Positions 45,792 through 55,360 of a DNA stretch of 64,000 bases are shown here, piece after piece; the stretch's first letter is position 1; every line of letters begins with the position of its first letter. The position numbers were made by a program, and so were the translations under genes. The notes beneath the pieces are model-generated. The model was not told where the DNA came from. It searched no databases and saw nothing but the letters and a program-made list of their open reading frames with translations. Source of the stretch: Candidatus Phyllobacterium onerii (GTDB taxonomy: Bacteria; Pseudomonadota; Alphaproteobacteria; Rhizobiales; Rhizobiaceae); NCBI RefSeq assembly GCF_028331445.1, contig NZ_JAQMHX010000010.1, forward strand, positions 93,982 to 157,981, read 5' to 3'.

Positions 45792-46195
45792 CTAATTGTG
45801 AAGGTTAAAAACCTCCAGAGGGGAACAGCCGACGCGGATAAATGGGAGGAGAACCGCGTCAACCACACCCGATGTAGGAGCAGCCTGAGTGCATTACAAT
45901 GCACTCATTGACGCAGGGCTGCTAAAAAGGGCCACAACTATAAGTTCAATTTTGGACCCACTGTTGAAGCTATCCACCGCATCGCTGTATTCGCTGTTTG
46001 CAATGAGATCGCCTGCTGGAGCAAGCCGCCGATCGTTATTCTGGGGGCGTTGCTCGATAGGGATGACGTTGCGGCATATCCTCTCGTTGATCTTTATTCT
46101 AATCGAGCCGAAGCCGACCTCAAGCCATCGACGCGGCGCCCGGTACTGCCGGCAGTGCACTTGGTTCCGAGGGCCGCCAATGGCCATGACAGTGC
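45792..46195. other. Interval with inverted repeat, no recognised gene
   Basis: About 400 bp between the ABC ATPase fragment and the amine-oxidase gene. A perfect inverted repeat of 10-bp arms around AC lies at 45886-45907 (arms TGAGTGCATT/AATGCACTCA). A minus-strand frame through the interval resembles nothing I know. Confidence 0.4.
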
Positions 46196-47437
46196 TCATT
46201 GCCCGCTTCCACTTGAAGCTAGCAGGGGCAGTAGCTCCTCGGCGGCACGTATTCCACTTTCCCATGCGCCATGGGCAGTTGAGAAGTTGAAAGCGTGTGT
46301 TGCTTCTCCGGCGAAGAACAGCCGGTCGCCAATGGGCCGGGCCAAGGTTTTGCGGGCGCTGGCGTATCCTGGCAATGCGTGACTGTACGAGCCGCGTATC
46401 CAGTCGGTACGACACCAGGAAGAGGCGGCGATGGGGCGAAGATGGCTGTGAACGTTGTTACCGAGGAGGGATGATAACTCATCCCTCGCAAAGGCGAACG
46501 CATCCAGCAATCCTGCTCGCTCGATTGTGACAGCACCCGTCCCGCCGAAGAACCCCTCGATCAACGATCGGCCAAAGGGCCGAATGTAATAGCTGCCGGT
46601 ATCGCTGCTGCGAGGATTCCCCAGCAGGTGCGTTTCGGACTCAAGTCCGTGGTTGCCGTGCAGTTCGAAGAAAAGCTTGTCGGCAAGGCCAAGCGGCAGA
46701 TTGCTAGCGGCGTGGAGATGTTCATCGGCGTCTGCATCAAATGCGATCGCACCGCTGGCAAGTACGTTCGTTGACACAGTGATCACTGCTGTGAGGGCGT
46801 CTATGGTACCGCGATCTGTCTCCAACCGCACGCCGTGATCGTTTAATGCAACGCGGCGCACAGGACACGACAACCTCAGCGGCACGTCCGGAAGGTTCGC
46901 CGCGATAAGATTGCCGTAGCCTTCGCGCACTCGCCAATTACTGTCGGTCGATACATCGTCATAAGCTAGGAAGTCAGCGATCGACAAGCGGTCCAACGGA
47001 GCGCCGTTCATGTAGCCGCTAACTGACTGGCAATAAGCGTTCCATTCGCCGTTCAACGGCAATGAATCCGACGCGCGATCACTTACAGCCGGATTGTCTC
47101 GCATCCGCTTTTCCAACACATTCCACGCCGCCGATGCTGCAACCTGATCTTCTGGCGTGAAGCCAAGATTGCGCCACTGCCTTTGCCACGCCGTCCGTCC
47201 CTGTGCGATCGTGAATCCGGTTGCTCGCCCGACGGCCACGAGCGGGTTGCGCTGGGCTGAATGCAGCCAGCCGCAACCCATATCCAGTGGCATTCCTGCC
47301 AGTTCGAGTGTCCAGGCACGGCCGCCCGGACGGTCACTGGCCTCGATCAAAATCGCTGAACGGCGAGCTGCCTTTAGCCGGCGTGCTGTCGCAATACCCG
47401 CAGCGCCGGCGCCGACAATCGCAACATCGTAATCCAT
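46196..47437 (-). CDS. Flavin-containing amine-oxidase-family protein
   Basis: 413 aa from ATG 47437 (GGAGG five bases upstream). The FAD fold VAIVGAGAAGIATARRL, followed by IEASDRPGGRAWT, is the amine oxidase/phytoene-desaturase type. The C-terminal FFAGEATHAFNFSTAHGAWESGIRAAEEL is the second FAD-binding signature of monoamine oxidases. No signal peptide is seen. It diverges from the antiporter gene across 99 bp. The substrate, probably an amine or polyamine, cannot be specified. Confidence 0.85.
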   Translation of the reverse strand: MDYDVAIVGAGAAGIATARRLKAARRSAILIEASDRPGGRAWTLELAGMPLDMGCGWLHSAQRNPLVAVGRATGFTIAQGRTAWQRQWRNLGFTPEDQVAASAAWNVLEKRMRDNPAVSDRASDSLPLNGEWNAYCQSVSGYMNGAPLDRLSIADFLAYDDVSTDSNWRVREGYGNLIAANLPDVPLRLSCPVRRVALNDHGVRLETDRGTIDALTAVITVSTNVLASGAIAFDADADEHLHAASNLPLGLADKLFFELHGNHGLESETHLLGNPRSSDTGSYYIRPFGRSLIEGFFGGTGAVTIERAGLLDAFAFARDELSSLLGNNVHSHLRPIAASSWCRTDWIRGSYSHALPGYASARKTLARPIGDRLFFAGEATHAFNFSTAHGAWESGIRAAEELLPLLASSGSGQ

Positions 47438-47536
47438 AGCTGCCTCCGCGTCGGCATTTCCAACACTTGCCGGCATGAGTTTTACAGGGGAATTGTTACG
47501 GCTTCAACGCGCGCAGAATGTTGCTACTATACGATT

Positions 47537-49075
47537 ATGACATTCTTCGAGACCCTCGTTGCCCTCATGGCCGTCGCCATCTTGCTGTTGCAGGTGACAC
47601 GACGTTTGCACCTGCCTTATCCGGGTATCCTTGCCGCCGCGGGCGTGGCCGTGGCGATGTTGCCGGGGGCGCCAAGCATCCCGATTGACCCGCCCACGGC
47701 GCTTGCATTGTTCATTGCTCCCGTACTGATCGACTCGGCCTATGATTTCCCGTTGACTGCGGCCCGACGCATGCTGCTGCCTTTGTTCGTCTATGCCGTC
47801 GTAGCGGTACTTGTTACGACGGGCGTTGTCGTCTCGATCAGCGCACTCACGGTCGGTCTACCGATCGCGGCGGCAATCACGCTGGGCGCTATTGTCGCGC
47901 CGCCCGATGCGGCTGCAGCCACAGCGGTCCTGTCTAATTTACCGATCGACCGTCGTGTGGATGCGCTGCTGAAAGGTGAAAGCCTGTTTAACGATGCTAC
48001 CGCACTGCTGCTGTTCAGTGCCGCGCTGACTGTTCATGCTCGCGGTGGACTGGATGCCGTCACGGTGCTGCAACTGATATCTGCGGCGCCTGGTGGGATA
48101 CTGTTTGGCATCGCCTTCGGGTTTCTGCTCTCGCGATTACGGCCGGTGACAGAAAACACCGTTGGCGGCACTTTGCTCCAGTTCGTGTATGCATTTGCGA
48201 CTTGGCTAATCGCTGAACGACTGCATCTGTCGGCGGTCCTGGCTACGGTAGCGAGCGCGATGACGATCGCCACACTTGCTTCAGTCGAGGATTCCCCGCG
48301 TATGCGGGTACATTCGTTTGCAGTGTGGACCACAGTTGTGTTCTTGTTGAATGTGGTGGCGTTCCTGCTGATGGGCTTGCAGGCCCGCCGCATCATTGAG
48401 GCGATGTCAGGTGTCGATCTCGAGCGAGCGCTTGGTTTCGCTGCAATGGTCGTTGTCGGCGTTATCACGACGCGCCTCATAATCGCGTACCTGTTTCATA
48501 AAATAGTGGGATATCGCCATCGGCACGGGCACGATCTGGCAGCGTTCGCACCAGGGGAGACATTGCTCGTCGGCTGGGCTGGAATGCGAGGACTGGTCAC
48601 GCTCGCCACGTCGTTCGCTTTGCCTCCAGATTTCCCCGAGCGAGACCTGATCGTGCTGACGGCGTTCTGCGTCGTGCTCGCGACATTGGTGATACAAGGC
48701 GCCACGCTGGCGCCGATGATTAGGCTGTTGAAGCTCGGGCGACAGGCCGAGGTACGCAAGGAGATGGCAGCGGCGCGATGTTCTCTTGCCGAGGCGGCGC
48801 TGAGCCGACTTGAAAAAGAGGAGGGCGCAGAGGCCCAAGCTCTACGGCTGGCCTATCAGGAGGTTGGCAAAAGGGGTGAAGAGACCGGGCGCCCGCCGCT
48901 GGACCGTCGCCGCGGCCTATCGATTGCAGCCGTGCTGGCGCAACGCCAACGCCTTGAAGAGCTGCGTGATTCCGACAAAGTCGGCCCCAATCAATATCTG
49001 GAATTGCAGGAAGATCTGGACTGGAAGCAACTTGCGGCGGGTTCAGACGAAGATCGGCGGATTACCGAGAGTTGA
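47537..49075 (+). CDS. CPA1-family sodium/proton (or cation/proton) antiporter
   Basis: 512 aa. About 12 hydrophobic helices fill residues 1-400, with the CPA1 motif GAIVAPPDAAAATAV and GESLFNDATALLLF containing the ion-binding Asp, then GWAGMRGLVTLATSFALP. A hydrophilic, partly coiled-coil tail of ~110 residues follows (EMAAARCSLAEAALSRLEKEEGAEAQAL). It exchanges protons for Na+ or K+ at the inner membrane. No clear ribosome site precedes ATG 47537. Confidence 0.88.
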   Translation: MTFFETLVALMAVAILLLQVTRRLHLPYPGILAAAGVAVAMLPGAPSIPIDPPTALALFIAPVLIDSAYDFPLTAARRMLLPLFVYAVVAVLVTTGVVVSISALTVGLPIAAAITLGAIVAPPDAAAATAVLSNLPIDRRVDALLKGESLFNDATALLLFSAALTVHARGGLDAVTVLQLISAAPGGILFGIAFGFLLSRLRPVTENTVGGTLLQFVYAFATWLIAERLHLSAVLATVASAMTIATLASVEDSPRMRVHSFAVWTTVVFLLNVVAFLLMGLQARRIIEAMSGVDLERALGFAAMVVVGVITTRLIIAYLFHKIVGYRHRHGHDLAAFAPGETLLVGWAGMRGLVTLATSFALPPDFPERDLIVLTAFCVVLATLVIQGATLAPMIRLLKLGRQAEVRKEMAAARCSLAEAALSRLEKEEGAEAQALRLAYQEVGKRGEETGRPPLDRRRGLSIAAVLAQRQRLEELRDSDKVGPNQYLELQEDLDWKQLAAGSDEDRRITES

Positions 49076-49929
49076 TGTCTCATCAATCGCGTTGGATTGG
49101 TACGCGCTGTATTTCCGATAAAGCAGCCAGAAGGAATGTGCCGACGTTTCAGCTATGTCTGAAACACGGTCATCCCGTCCGGGAATTACTTTGGAGGTGA
49201 ACAGTATTGAGCTCTCAAAAGAAAGGTTGTCTCCATAGGTAGTTGACTTGAACCGCCATGATGTTCTCGGAATATGCACAGAAAATCGCATAACGTCTCA
49301 TCCGGAACCGCATTAAAGGAAACCGCATAGAGTGGCTCTGCGGTTCGATTCCGCTGAAGGCGGGCATTTGAAGTGAGATTTCCAATGAGCATGCAGATGC
49401 ATCGTTTACCTCGTCGTCGCGGTCCACGGATGCCGGCGCAATGATCGCCGCGTTATGGCCAGGCCCGAACTGCCTGATAGCAGATCGGTGCTGCGGTCAC
49501 CGTTACGCTCGACAGCTTCGCGGATTTGCCAGGGAGATACTCAGCGTCGCGCATGCTGTCCATCATTCAGCTCTCCGGTCGAGCGCCAAACCGGCATGAC
49601 CTTGCGCGGTGCTGTTTCTTTCTCCGCTCCTGCCGAATAGATCAGCGTCGTAGTCGGTTCGGCCAGTATCTGACGCGTCGTTTGACGGGGAGCCGGGGAG
49701 GGCAGGAACCACAAGGAAGCCCCGCCATCCTTTCCCTCGCCATACCCGCCCGCATCAGGCCATTCGCCAATTTCTTGCGTAAGACATAAGCAACGCAAAA
49801 GCGAATAGCTCAAAAGAACAGCACGGCGTCAGGGCAAGCAGCGATTTCGCGCGTACTGTTGCCAAGATGGGAAGAGGGGGAAGGGCTTGGGAATGGGGAC
49901 GAGGGAACCATCGCCCTGTCCCAAAAGCG
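49076..49929. other. Gene-poor interval between antiporter and vapC
   Basis: About 850 bp. Several short frames on both strands lack recognisable motifs and ribosome sites. A T-arm-like stem-loop at 49340-49354 has no matching tRNA body. I see no gene here. Confidence 0.4.
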
Positions 49930-50367
49930 TTACGCCGCCTCGATATCAGTATGTGAAAAGTCGCTGCCCTTGAAGAGCATTGGTAGCCCATAGTCCTTCG
50001 CACAGGCATAGGAAAAGCAATCGCCGAAATTCAGCCGTGCTGGATGGGCGACGAAGCGGCCAAATGTCCGTGCGGCCAGAATTGCGCTGCGATGCATGGT
50101 TCCGTTTACTGACATTTCCTTGGCACCGATCGTTTCCAGAAATCGTTCAACATCCTGCTGCGCCTGATCAATCAAGGACGGCGGCGTTGGCTCTTGGTCG
50201 CCATGGATTGAGATTGAAACAATTCGAGCGAGGCTCACGACCGCTTCAAATATGGAAAGGGAGGAAAAGTAGATAGGCTTTTTTGCCATCTCGATTTTTG
50301 CAATGAGATAACCTGCATCTTCCTCATCTGCGCAAATCGCTACAATTGCGGAGGCGTCTAAGAACAT
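49930..50367 (-). CDS. vapC: VapC-type PIN-domain toxin
   Basis: 145 aa starting MFLDASAIVAI at 50367, whose ATG overlaps the antitoxin stop by one base (TAATG). PIN active-site acids are in FLDAS, SIFEAVVSL and NFGDCFSYACAKD, consistent with a site-specific RNase. The length is typical for VapC. A longer reading from 50379 would extend into the antitoxin frame region and is not needed. Confidence 0.88.
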   Translation of the reverse strand: MFLDASAIVAICADEEDAGYLIAKIEMAKKPIYFSSLSIFEAVVSLARIVSISIHGDQEPTPPSLIDQAQQDVERFLETIGAKEMSVNGTMHRSAILAARTFGRFVAHPARLNFGDCFSYACAKDYGLPMLFKGSDFSHTDIEAA

Positions 50368-50612
50368 TAAACGCCCCACATTTCATCGGTGTATTTTTTC
50401 ATGTCGAAGTCGGGCTTGTTCGGTCCCATCCTCGCCTTAACATCGTCCTGGATGATTTTAATTCGGTCTTTTAGTGGTATAGCCTCTTGGGCGCGAGCCA
50501 GTTCGTTCTGCAAGGCGCGTCTGACGGCCTCGGTTTTGTTTGGGGCCTTTGTTAACTGCTGAACCTTTACGGCCAGAGCATCCACGTCATTATCGCGAAT
50601 GTAGAGAGACAT
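50367..50612 (-). CDS. vapB: VapB-type antitoxin (PSK/Rv0623-like)
   Basis: 81 aa from ATG 50612. The N-terminus SLYIRDNDVDALAVKVQQL and NKTEAVRRALQNELARA is the DNA-binding ribbon-helix-like region of this VapB subgroup. The C-terminal half should wrap the toxin. It is coupled to vapC by a TAATG overlap. A longer frame to 50699 gives an atypical N-terminus and is rejected. Confidence 0.85.
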   Translation of the reverse strand: MSLYIRDNDVDALAVKVQQLTKAPNKTEAVRRALQNELARAQEAIPLKDRIKIIQDDVKARMGPNKPDFDMKKYTDEMWGV

Positions 50613-51325
50613 TTTTTGTTCTCCGTGGGTGTACCTCGAATATGCGAATATCTTAAATTGAATATGCGACGTTAGCAAGTACGGCGCCGGTCGGGCCATT
50701 CAGGCAATGAGGATAGGCGCCGATTCATGGCCGCTTTTCAAGGTGTGCCCTTGCCGCAATAAAAGCGTTCAGCCAGCGCTATTTTCACTTTGCCTAGTGG
50801 CATTTCGCCTGACTGAAACAGAACGGTCGGCGGTCTAAATGGCAGGGAACGTTTTCTGGATGGCGTCTTGTAATTTATCGCCAACTGACACCCAAACGCC
50901 GCAGGTGTCACCGGTTTTATTTGGAGATTGACGCAGCCAAGTGGCGCCAATTTTTTCTATACCCATCAACACGTAAGGTGTCGGGCAAGCCGAGCGCGAT
51001 TCTCGGCGTCACTCCGAGACCTGCTGCAACGGCAGACCACAGGCCGAAACAGGCATGGGATTGTGACACGACCAAGGAGAGCGGCTGAGGTTCGCCCTCA
51101 AGAGAATTTGCAGACGTTATCCATCGAATGGGGTCAATTTTGCACCCCCACACAAAAAACCGCCTCTCGAATGTTTCTCGATTGCTGAAATGCCACGGAC
51201 ATATTCGTATAATTATGGAGCTAGGTTCCTCCGCCGCTTCCGCGAGGAAGCTACCGGGGCAAACGAGTCGGGTAAATAAAATGCCGCGGGAAGTGCAACG
51301 GCAGACTTGTTAAATAGATGTAATA
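50613..51325. other. Gene-poor interval between vapBC and hipBA
   Basis: About 700 bp without a defensible gene; minus-strand frames at 50738-51153 match no family I know. It contains the vapBC promoter region near 50640 (AT-rich ATTTAAG/ATATTC) but no clear operator. Confidence 0.35.
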
Positions 51326-51337
51326 GTCATATATGAC
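51326..51337. promoter_or_regulatory. Palindromic operator before hipBA
   Basis: GTCATATATGAC is a perfect 12-bp palindrome 39 bp upstream of the chosen hipB start. Related copies occur after hipA at 52989 and 53020. HipB-type proteins bind short palindromes at their own promoters, so autoregulation is likely (inference). Confidence 0.6.
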
Positions 51338-51376
51338 ATGAAATGGCATATTAGAAAGCGTATATGGATAATTGAT

Positions 51377-51754
51377 ATGGGATCGCCGAAATCAAAATCT
51401 GCCCTTGAACGGCTTGGACACGACGTCCGCAGTGCTCGTTTGCGGCGCGGCATCGCCGTGGCCGATCTGGCAGTGCGCGCGGGCACGTCGCCGAGCACCG
51501 TCGCGCGTCTAGAGAAGGGGGACCCCGGTGTCGGAATCGGCACGCTCGCCGATATCCTGGTCGTGCTTGGTCTTGTCGACCGACTGGCCGACTTGATCGA
51601 CATCCGCAAGGACGATCTGGGCTTAGCGTTGACCGCCGAACGCCAGCGGCGGCGCGGACGGTCTCTTGCGACCACACTGCGCAGGCAGAAGGCGAAGGGC
51701 AAAACGGCACTGGATGACCCGGATATCGTCGATCCGGACGGTGCGTCATTCTGA
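51377..51754 (+). CDS. hipB: HipB-like helix-turn-helix antitoxin/regulator
   Basis: 125 aa from ATG 51377. An XRE-type HTH is at residues ~10-60 (LGHDVRSARLRRGIAVADLAVRAGTSPSTVARLEKGDPGVGIGTL). The C-terminal third is Arg/Lys-rich, then acidic (DDPDIVDPDGASF). An ATG at 51338 would sit directly on the palindrome and lacks a ribosome site, so the shorter start is preferred, though its own site is weak too. The stop overlaps the hipA start (TGATG). Confidence 0.83.
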   Translation: MGSPKSKSALERLGHDVRSARLRRGIAVADLAVRAGTSPSTVARLEKGDPGVGIGTLADILVVLGLVDRLADLIDIRKDDLGLALTAERQRRRGRSLATTLRRQKAKGKTALDDPDIVDPDGASF

Positions 51755-52986
51755 TGTCCGACTTCAACGCCCATGTCGTTCTGGGCGAGAGCCTGACACC
51801 TGTTGGTCAACTGCGTTTCACGCAAGCCGGGCCGCGCCAGTTCTCGACCTTCGCCTATGACCTCGCTTGGATCGAGAATCCCCGCGCCTTTGCCGTGCAG
51901 CCCACCTTTCCCCTTGAAGCTGGGCCATTTCACACATCCGGCCAGGCCGGGAACGTGCGCGACGCACTGGCGGGTGTCTTCGCCGACGCAGCGCCGGATA
52001 GTTGGGGCCGCAGGCTTCTCGAGCGCGCCTATGGCAACGGCCTTTCCGAATTCGAGTATCTGACCCTGTCCGATGATACGTGCCGGCAGGGGGCTCTGCG
52101 GTTTCTCGACGATACAGGGCAAATCATCCGGGGTGAGGGGGCCGATGCCGTGCCACGCCTGGTCGATCTGCAGGCGATCACCGCCATCGCACGGGCCTAT
52201 GAACAAGGCAGGGAGATTTCCGCCGAAGATATGCAGGCGCTCGCCGGCGCGGGCGGTTCCGGCGGCGCACGTCCCAAGGCCAATGTCCGGGACGGCGAGA
52301 CGCTCTGGCTTGCCAAGTTCACGTCGGTCCACGATCAGCAGCCGATCGAATGCGTCGAGGTTGCTACGCTCCGCCTCGCCCGGGCCTGTGGCATCCGCAC
52401 GCCGGAAGTCAGGCTGGAACTCGCAGACACGCCATTCCCGGTCGCTCTGATCCAGCGGTTCGACCGGCGCGGGACCGCACGTATTCCTTACATCTCGGCC
52501 CGCACTGCCCTCGGCAAGACCGGGACAGAGCTCGGTTCCTATACGGAGATCATCGACTTCATGCGGGCAAATGCCGCTGATCCGCAGGCCGATTTCCGCG
52601 AACTCTTCCTGCGTCTGATCTTCACGATCCTCGTGTCGAACAAGGACGACCACCTGAAGAACCACGGCTTCCTCTATGTGGGAGCCGGTCGCTGGCGATT
52701 GTCTCCGGTTTTCGATGTGAACCCCGCGCCTGACCGCAATCCGCATCTTGAAACGGCGATACTGGAAGGTGGCGAGCACCACCGGTCGATCCGTATGGCA
52801 CTGGAAGCCTGCGAGTTTTTCGAGATCGCCGAAGAAGACGCTCGTAGGATGATCCGCGATGCGGTGCGGTGTATTTCTGACGGATGGCGTGAGGCGCTTC
52901 GACAGGTGGGCGTCTCCGGGACGTTGGCCCGCCAATATGAATCGGCCTTCATGAACAATCAGACTGAGATAGCGCTGGCTATTTAG
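51754..52986 (+). CDS. hipA: HipA-family serine/threonine kinase toxin
   Basis: 410 aa. HipA features are a glycine-rich loop followed by a conserved Pro-Lys (GAGGSGGARPKAN), catalytic NKDDHLKNHGF (Asp ~298/299) and the metal-binding VFDVNPAP. The N-terminal subdomain runs to ~residue 100 (LGESLTPVGQLRF, DAAPDSWGRRLL). In characterised HipA toxins the kinase phosphorylates GltX and induces persistence. All key residues are present, so activity is likely. The target is unproven here. Confidence 0.88.
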   Translation: MSDFNAHVVLGESLTPVGQLRFTQAGPRQFSTFAYDLAWIENPRAFAVQPTFPLEAGPFHTSGQAGNVRDALAGVFADAAPDSWGRRLLERAYGNGLSEFEYLTLSDDTCRQGALRFLDDTGQIIRGEGADAVPRLVDLQAITAIARAYEQGREISAEDMQALAGAGGSGGARPKANVRDGETLWLAKFTSVHDQQPIECVEVATLRLARACGIRTPEVRLELADTPFPVALIQRFDRRGTARIPYISARTALGKTGTELGSYTEIIDFMRANAADPQADFRELFLRLIFTILVSNKDDHLKNHGFLYVGAGRWRLSPVFDVNPAPDRNPHLETAILEGGEHHRSIRMALEACEFFEIAEEDARRMIRDAVRCISDGWREALRQVGVSGTLARQYESAFMNNQTEIALAI

Positions 52987-52988
52987 AC

Positions 52989-53029
52989 GTCATATATGCG
53001 CAATATCATTCTGTAACTCGTCATATATA
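52989..53029. repeat. Two further copies of the hipBA operator motif downstream of hipA
   Basis: GTCATATATGCG (52989) and GTCATATATAAC (53020) share the GTCATATAT core with the upstream palindrome at 51326. They start three and 34 bases after the hipA stop. Bound HipB could bridge both ends of the operon, or the copies may mark an ancient duplication of the promoter. Confidence 0.45.
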
Positions 53030-53518
53030 ACACACTAGTTTGCACATAACCTGTGCTAGCTCTGATTATCACGCATCTCACATGCGCAACAATTCTCCTA
53101 ATCCGCCTGATCTTTTCAACCAGCAACCCTACGGCGGTTGCCCATTCCAATGGCGAGCACGCTGTGGCCAACTCCTTTTCGTTGTCGATGGACCAGAGTT
53201 GAAGGGTTTATGGGAGGCGAATAACCAAAGTAGCCACTGCTCTCGGCCTCTTTTTCAGGATCGGGCTCAACGAAATCGACTTTCGACCATCTCGCCGAAA
53301 TGTCGAGGAAATGGGGACTAATCAGCGCGTCGATCTGCTTCAGACGCTGCCGGACCCAAGTCGCCATTTTTGCCAGCTACGCTAAATCGCAGTCCGATCA
53401 GCTTGCGAGCTCCATCCTGAACGAGCGACGCCGGCGCAATCTCCAGCGAACTAACGGGGCGTACGATGGCTAAGAAACCAAAAAACGTTTAATATTTTCG
53501 AGCCAATCGATCAGGGAA

Positions 53519-53656
53519 ATGTATCCGGCCGACACGCTAAAAGGTCAGTTTATCCGCTGGGCCGTCGATAAGCCAAAGGCCGTCGTCCAAAAAGAAGCGG
53601 ATTATCAACGAAACAGAGCCCGGCTTAACAAAGACGCCCGAGATTCTGATGAATAA
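53519..53656 (+). CDS. Possible small protein, 45 aa, unknown
   Basis: ATG at 53519 preceded by AGGGA gives a basic 45-residue protein (starts MYPADTLKGQFIRW, ends DARDSDE). I do not recognise the family. It may be an accessory-region gene or a chance frame; codon use is not informative at this size. Confidence 0.25.
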   Translation: MYPADTLKGQFIRWAVDKPKAVVQKEADYQRNRARLNKDARDSDE

Positions 53657-53931
53657 TCAAAAGACGCGCCGCCAGGCACGTCCTTCTATTCAGTCTGGGA
53701 GGACCGTTGGTTCACATTGATGAATGGCACTGCAGATCCATGCACCATCGTTGTCTGTGAACCGGCACCGAAGTTGCCACTTCACGAGAGGAAGCGTAAC
53801 GCGTTGGTTTGCGGACACAAAATGGAAATTGGGTGGGGTCACGACCGGCGCCGATGATGACCCCGCCGACGCTCTGAATTTGCCGGTAAAGTCATGCACT
53901 TAATGGTGATCCGCTCGAAGCTCGGCATTCG

Positions 53932-54099
53932 ATGCTGATTCACATGTTCGATAAAGCAAAGGCCTTGCGATCACGTCACCGCTCACCGTGGCAGGGGACG
54001 GTGCTCTGCGATGAACGCTATCTCCAGTGCATCTGTAAGGATTGCCACAACACCATCAAGCAGCAGGAAGAGCAAGCTACGCTGCGCCTGCGTTGGTGA
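53932..54099 (+). CDS. Possible small cysteine-containing protein, 55 aa
   Basis: Frame from ATG 53932 to TGA 54099. The middle reads VLCDERYLQCICKDCHNTIK, where paired cysteines (CICKDC, plus an earlier Cys and a His) look like a small zinc-binding knuckle. No neighbour explains it. It may be a real accessory gene or chance; the ribosome site is weak. Confidence 0.3.
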   Translation: MLIHMFDKAKALRSRHRSPWQGTVLCDERYLQCICKDCHNTIKQQEEQATLRLRW

Positions 54100-54112
54100 T
54101 TGGGATTGATCC

Positions 54113-54355
54113 TCAGGTTTTATCCCTGTTAGCCCGCTCGAAGCCTTCGTTCCATTGCTTCCAGTGACGCGAGTTTTCGCGGTAGGGATTGACCAACTTG
54201 ACGCCGGTTTCTCTTGAGCGGCGAGCGTCTCTCAGCCCATTGTTGTAAGGGACACCCTGCCTCCGGTCGATTTCGGGTTTTGGTTTGGCCGCTCCGGGTT
54301 TGATCGAAGCTTTGACTACGGCCATCAGTGCGTCGAAGTGCTGTTTGAGGTTCAT
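54113..54355 (-). CDS. Small Rmf/CrpP-like protein
   Basis: 80 aa from ATG 54355 (MNLKQHFDALMAVVKASIKP). The C-terminal half, NNGLRDARRSRETGVKLVNPY, then WKQWNEGFERANRDK, follows the ribosome-modulation-factor/CrpP pattern (G..A...G...NPY......W..G). Rmf hibernates 70S ribosomes; CrpP-like proteins have been linked to antibiotic modification, though debated. The longer frame to 54448 lacks homology in its extra part. Identification rests on the short motif only. Confidence 0.55.
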   Translation of the reverse strand: MNLKQHFDALMAVVKASIKPGAAKPKPEIDRRQGVPYNNGLRDARRSRETGVKLVNPYRENSRHWKQWNEGFERANRDKT

Positions 54356-54499
54356 CTTTTCAGAATACTTATCATCTGTAACGATTGAACAATACATGCC
54401 CAATGCGTTGGACCAAGCGTGAATCCGAGCAGGCGATGGCTGATCCAATCCTTGTCTCGCACAAGGAACATGGACTGATGCTTGCTACGTGGCAAGAGC

Positions 54500-54850
54500 A
54501 TCGCGGTTCACGGGCTGCGCGCAGATTCATCATGCCAAGCGCCATGAATGCGTCGCCTCCCAGACCCTGCGCGAAACCGGCGAGGATCAGCAGTGGAAGG
54601 TTGCCCGCGAAGGCGCACACTGCGGGGGCTACGGTGAACAGAGCAAAGCCGCCCAAGAAGACACGTCCCGCGCCATAAATTTCCCCCGCGCCACAGGGAA
54701 GAATGGTGACGAGTACGGCCAGGTGATAGGCCGAGACGACCCATACGGTACGACCCGCTTCCGCGTGCAGCGAGAAGGCGCAACAGGTGGCGCCCTACCT
54801 GGGTTTTCAAAGCCGATGACAATCGAAACGAGACCAATGCATTGATCACC
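54500..54850 (-). pseudogene. MFS transporter fragment (drug-efflux DHA2-like)
   Basis: On the minus strand one frame reads VWVVSAYHLAVLVTILPCGAAGE-like residues (SAYHLAVLVTILPCGAGEIYGAGRVFLGGFALFTVAPAVCAF in overlapping short stretches). Another reads LLILAGFAQGLGGDAFMALGM. These are helices 2-4 of a DHA2-type transporter. The N-terminus at ~54840 is in a different frame and the rest of the protein is absent. It is a truncated remnant. Confidence 0.65.
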
Positions 54851-54929
54851 ACTGCAAAGTCTGGCCCAATGATGCGGGCGCTTGCTTGGAGGTTTTAGCG
54901 ATACAGATCCGACCGTCTGCGGCACGGCG

Positions 54930-55330
54930 GATATGCCCCGCTTGCGCTTGGATGCCAATGTCTGGTTGATCTGCACGGTCCGCGTTTGAAGGCGAGGGCG
55001 CCGCCTGTCAGATACAAAAGCCGGAGCCGGGCCCTCGGCGAGCCCACTTCCGCAATCGCCTCGTCGAACCGTGCGCGCAGGCGATCAGCCCACATCCGGC
55101 ACGTCTTGCCATAATGTTCGCGCAGGTTTCCCACGTCATGCCGAGATGGTCCAGCTCGCCGCCGGGGAAATGTACTTGACCAGTGGCAATGTTCGGGACT
55201 CTTGCGGCCGAAGGTTTTCCTGTCGCGCTTCATCCGCCGCGTGATAGCGTGGTGCAGATAGAGTCCGCCGGATCGCAGAAGTCGATCTACTATAGCGCAA
55301 TTTGGTTCCGGCAATCTTTGCAATCTCGGT
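54930..55330 (-). pseudogene. Cyclopropane-fatty-acyl-phospholipid synthase fragment
   Basis: The minus strand carries pieces of the C-terminal region of CFA synthase in several frames: KYISPAAELDHL-like segment, then VGNLREHYGKTCRMWADRLRARFDEAI, and LRLLYLTGGALAFKRG. The family normally reads ENLRLHYAKTL...W...F and a final YLAG..AF..G. The SAM-binding core is missing and several frameshifts are present. It is not functional. Confidence 0.6.
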
Positions 55331-55360
55331 ATGGCTTGGCTCCATGAATTCCGCATCAAT

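Noticed and set aside
49340..49354. T-arm-like stem-loop GCGGTTCGATTCCGC
   Set aside because: No acceptor stem, anticodon or D arm pairs with it at the right distance, so it is not a tRNA and is weak evidence for an att site.
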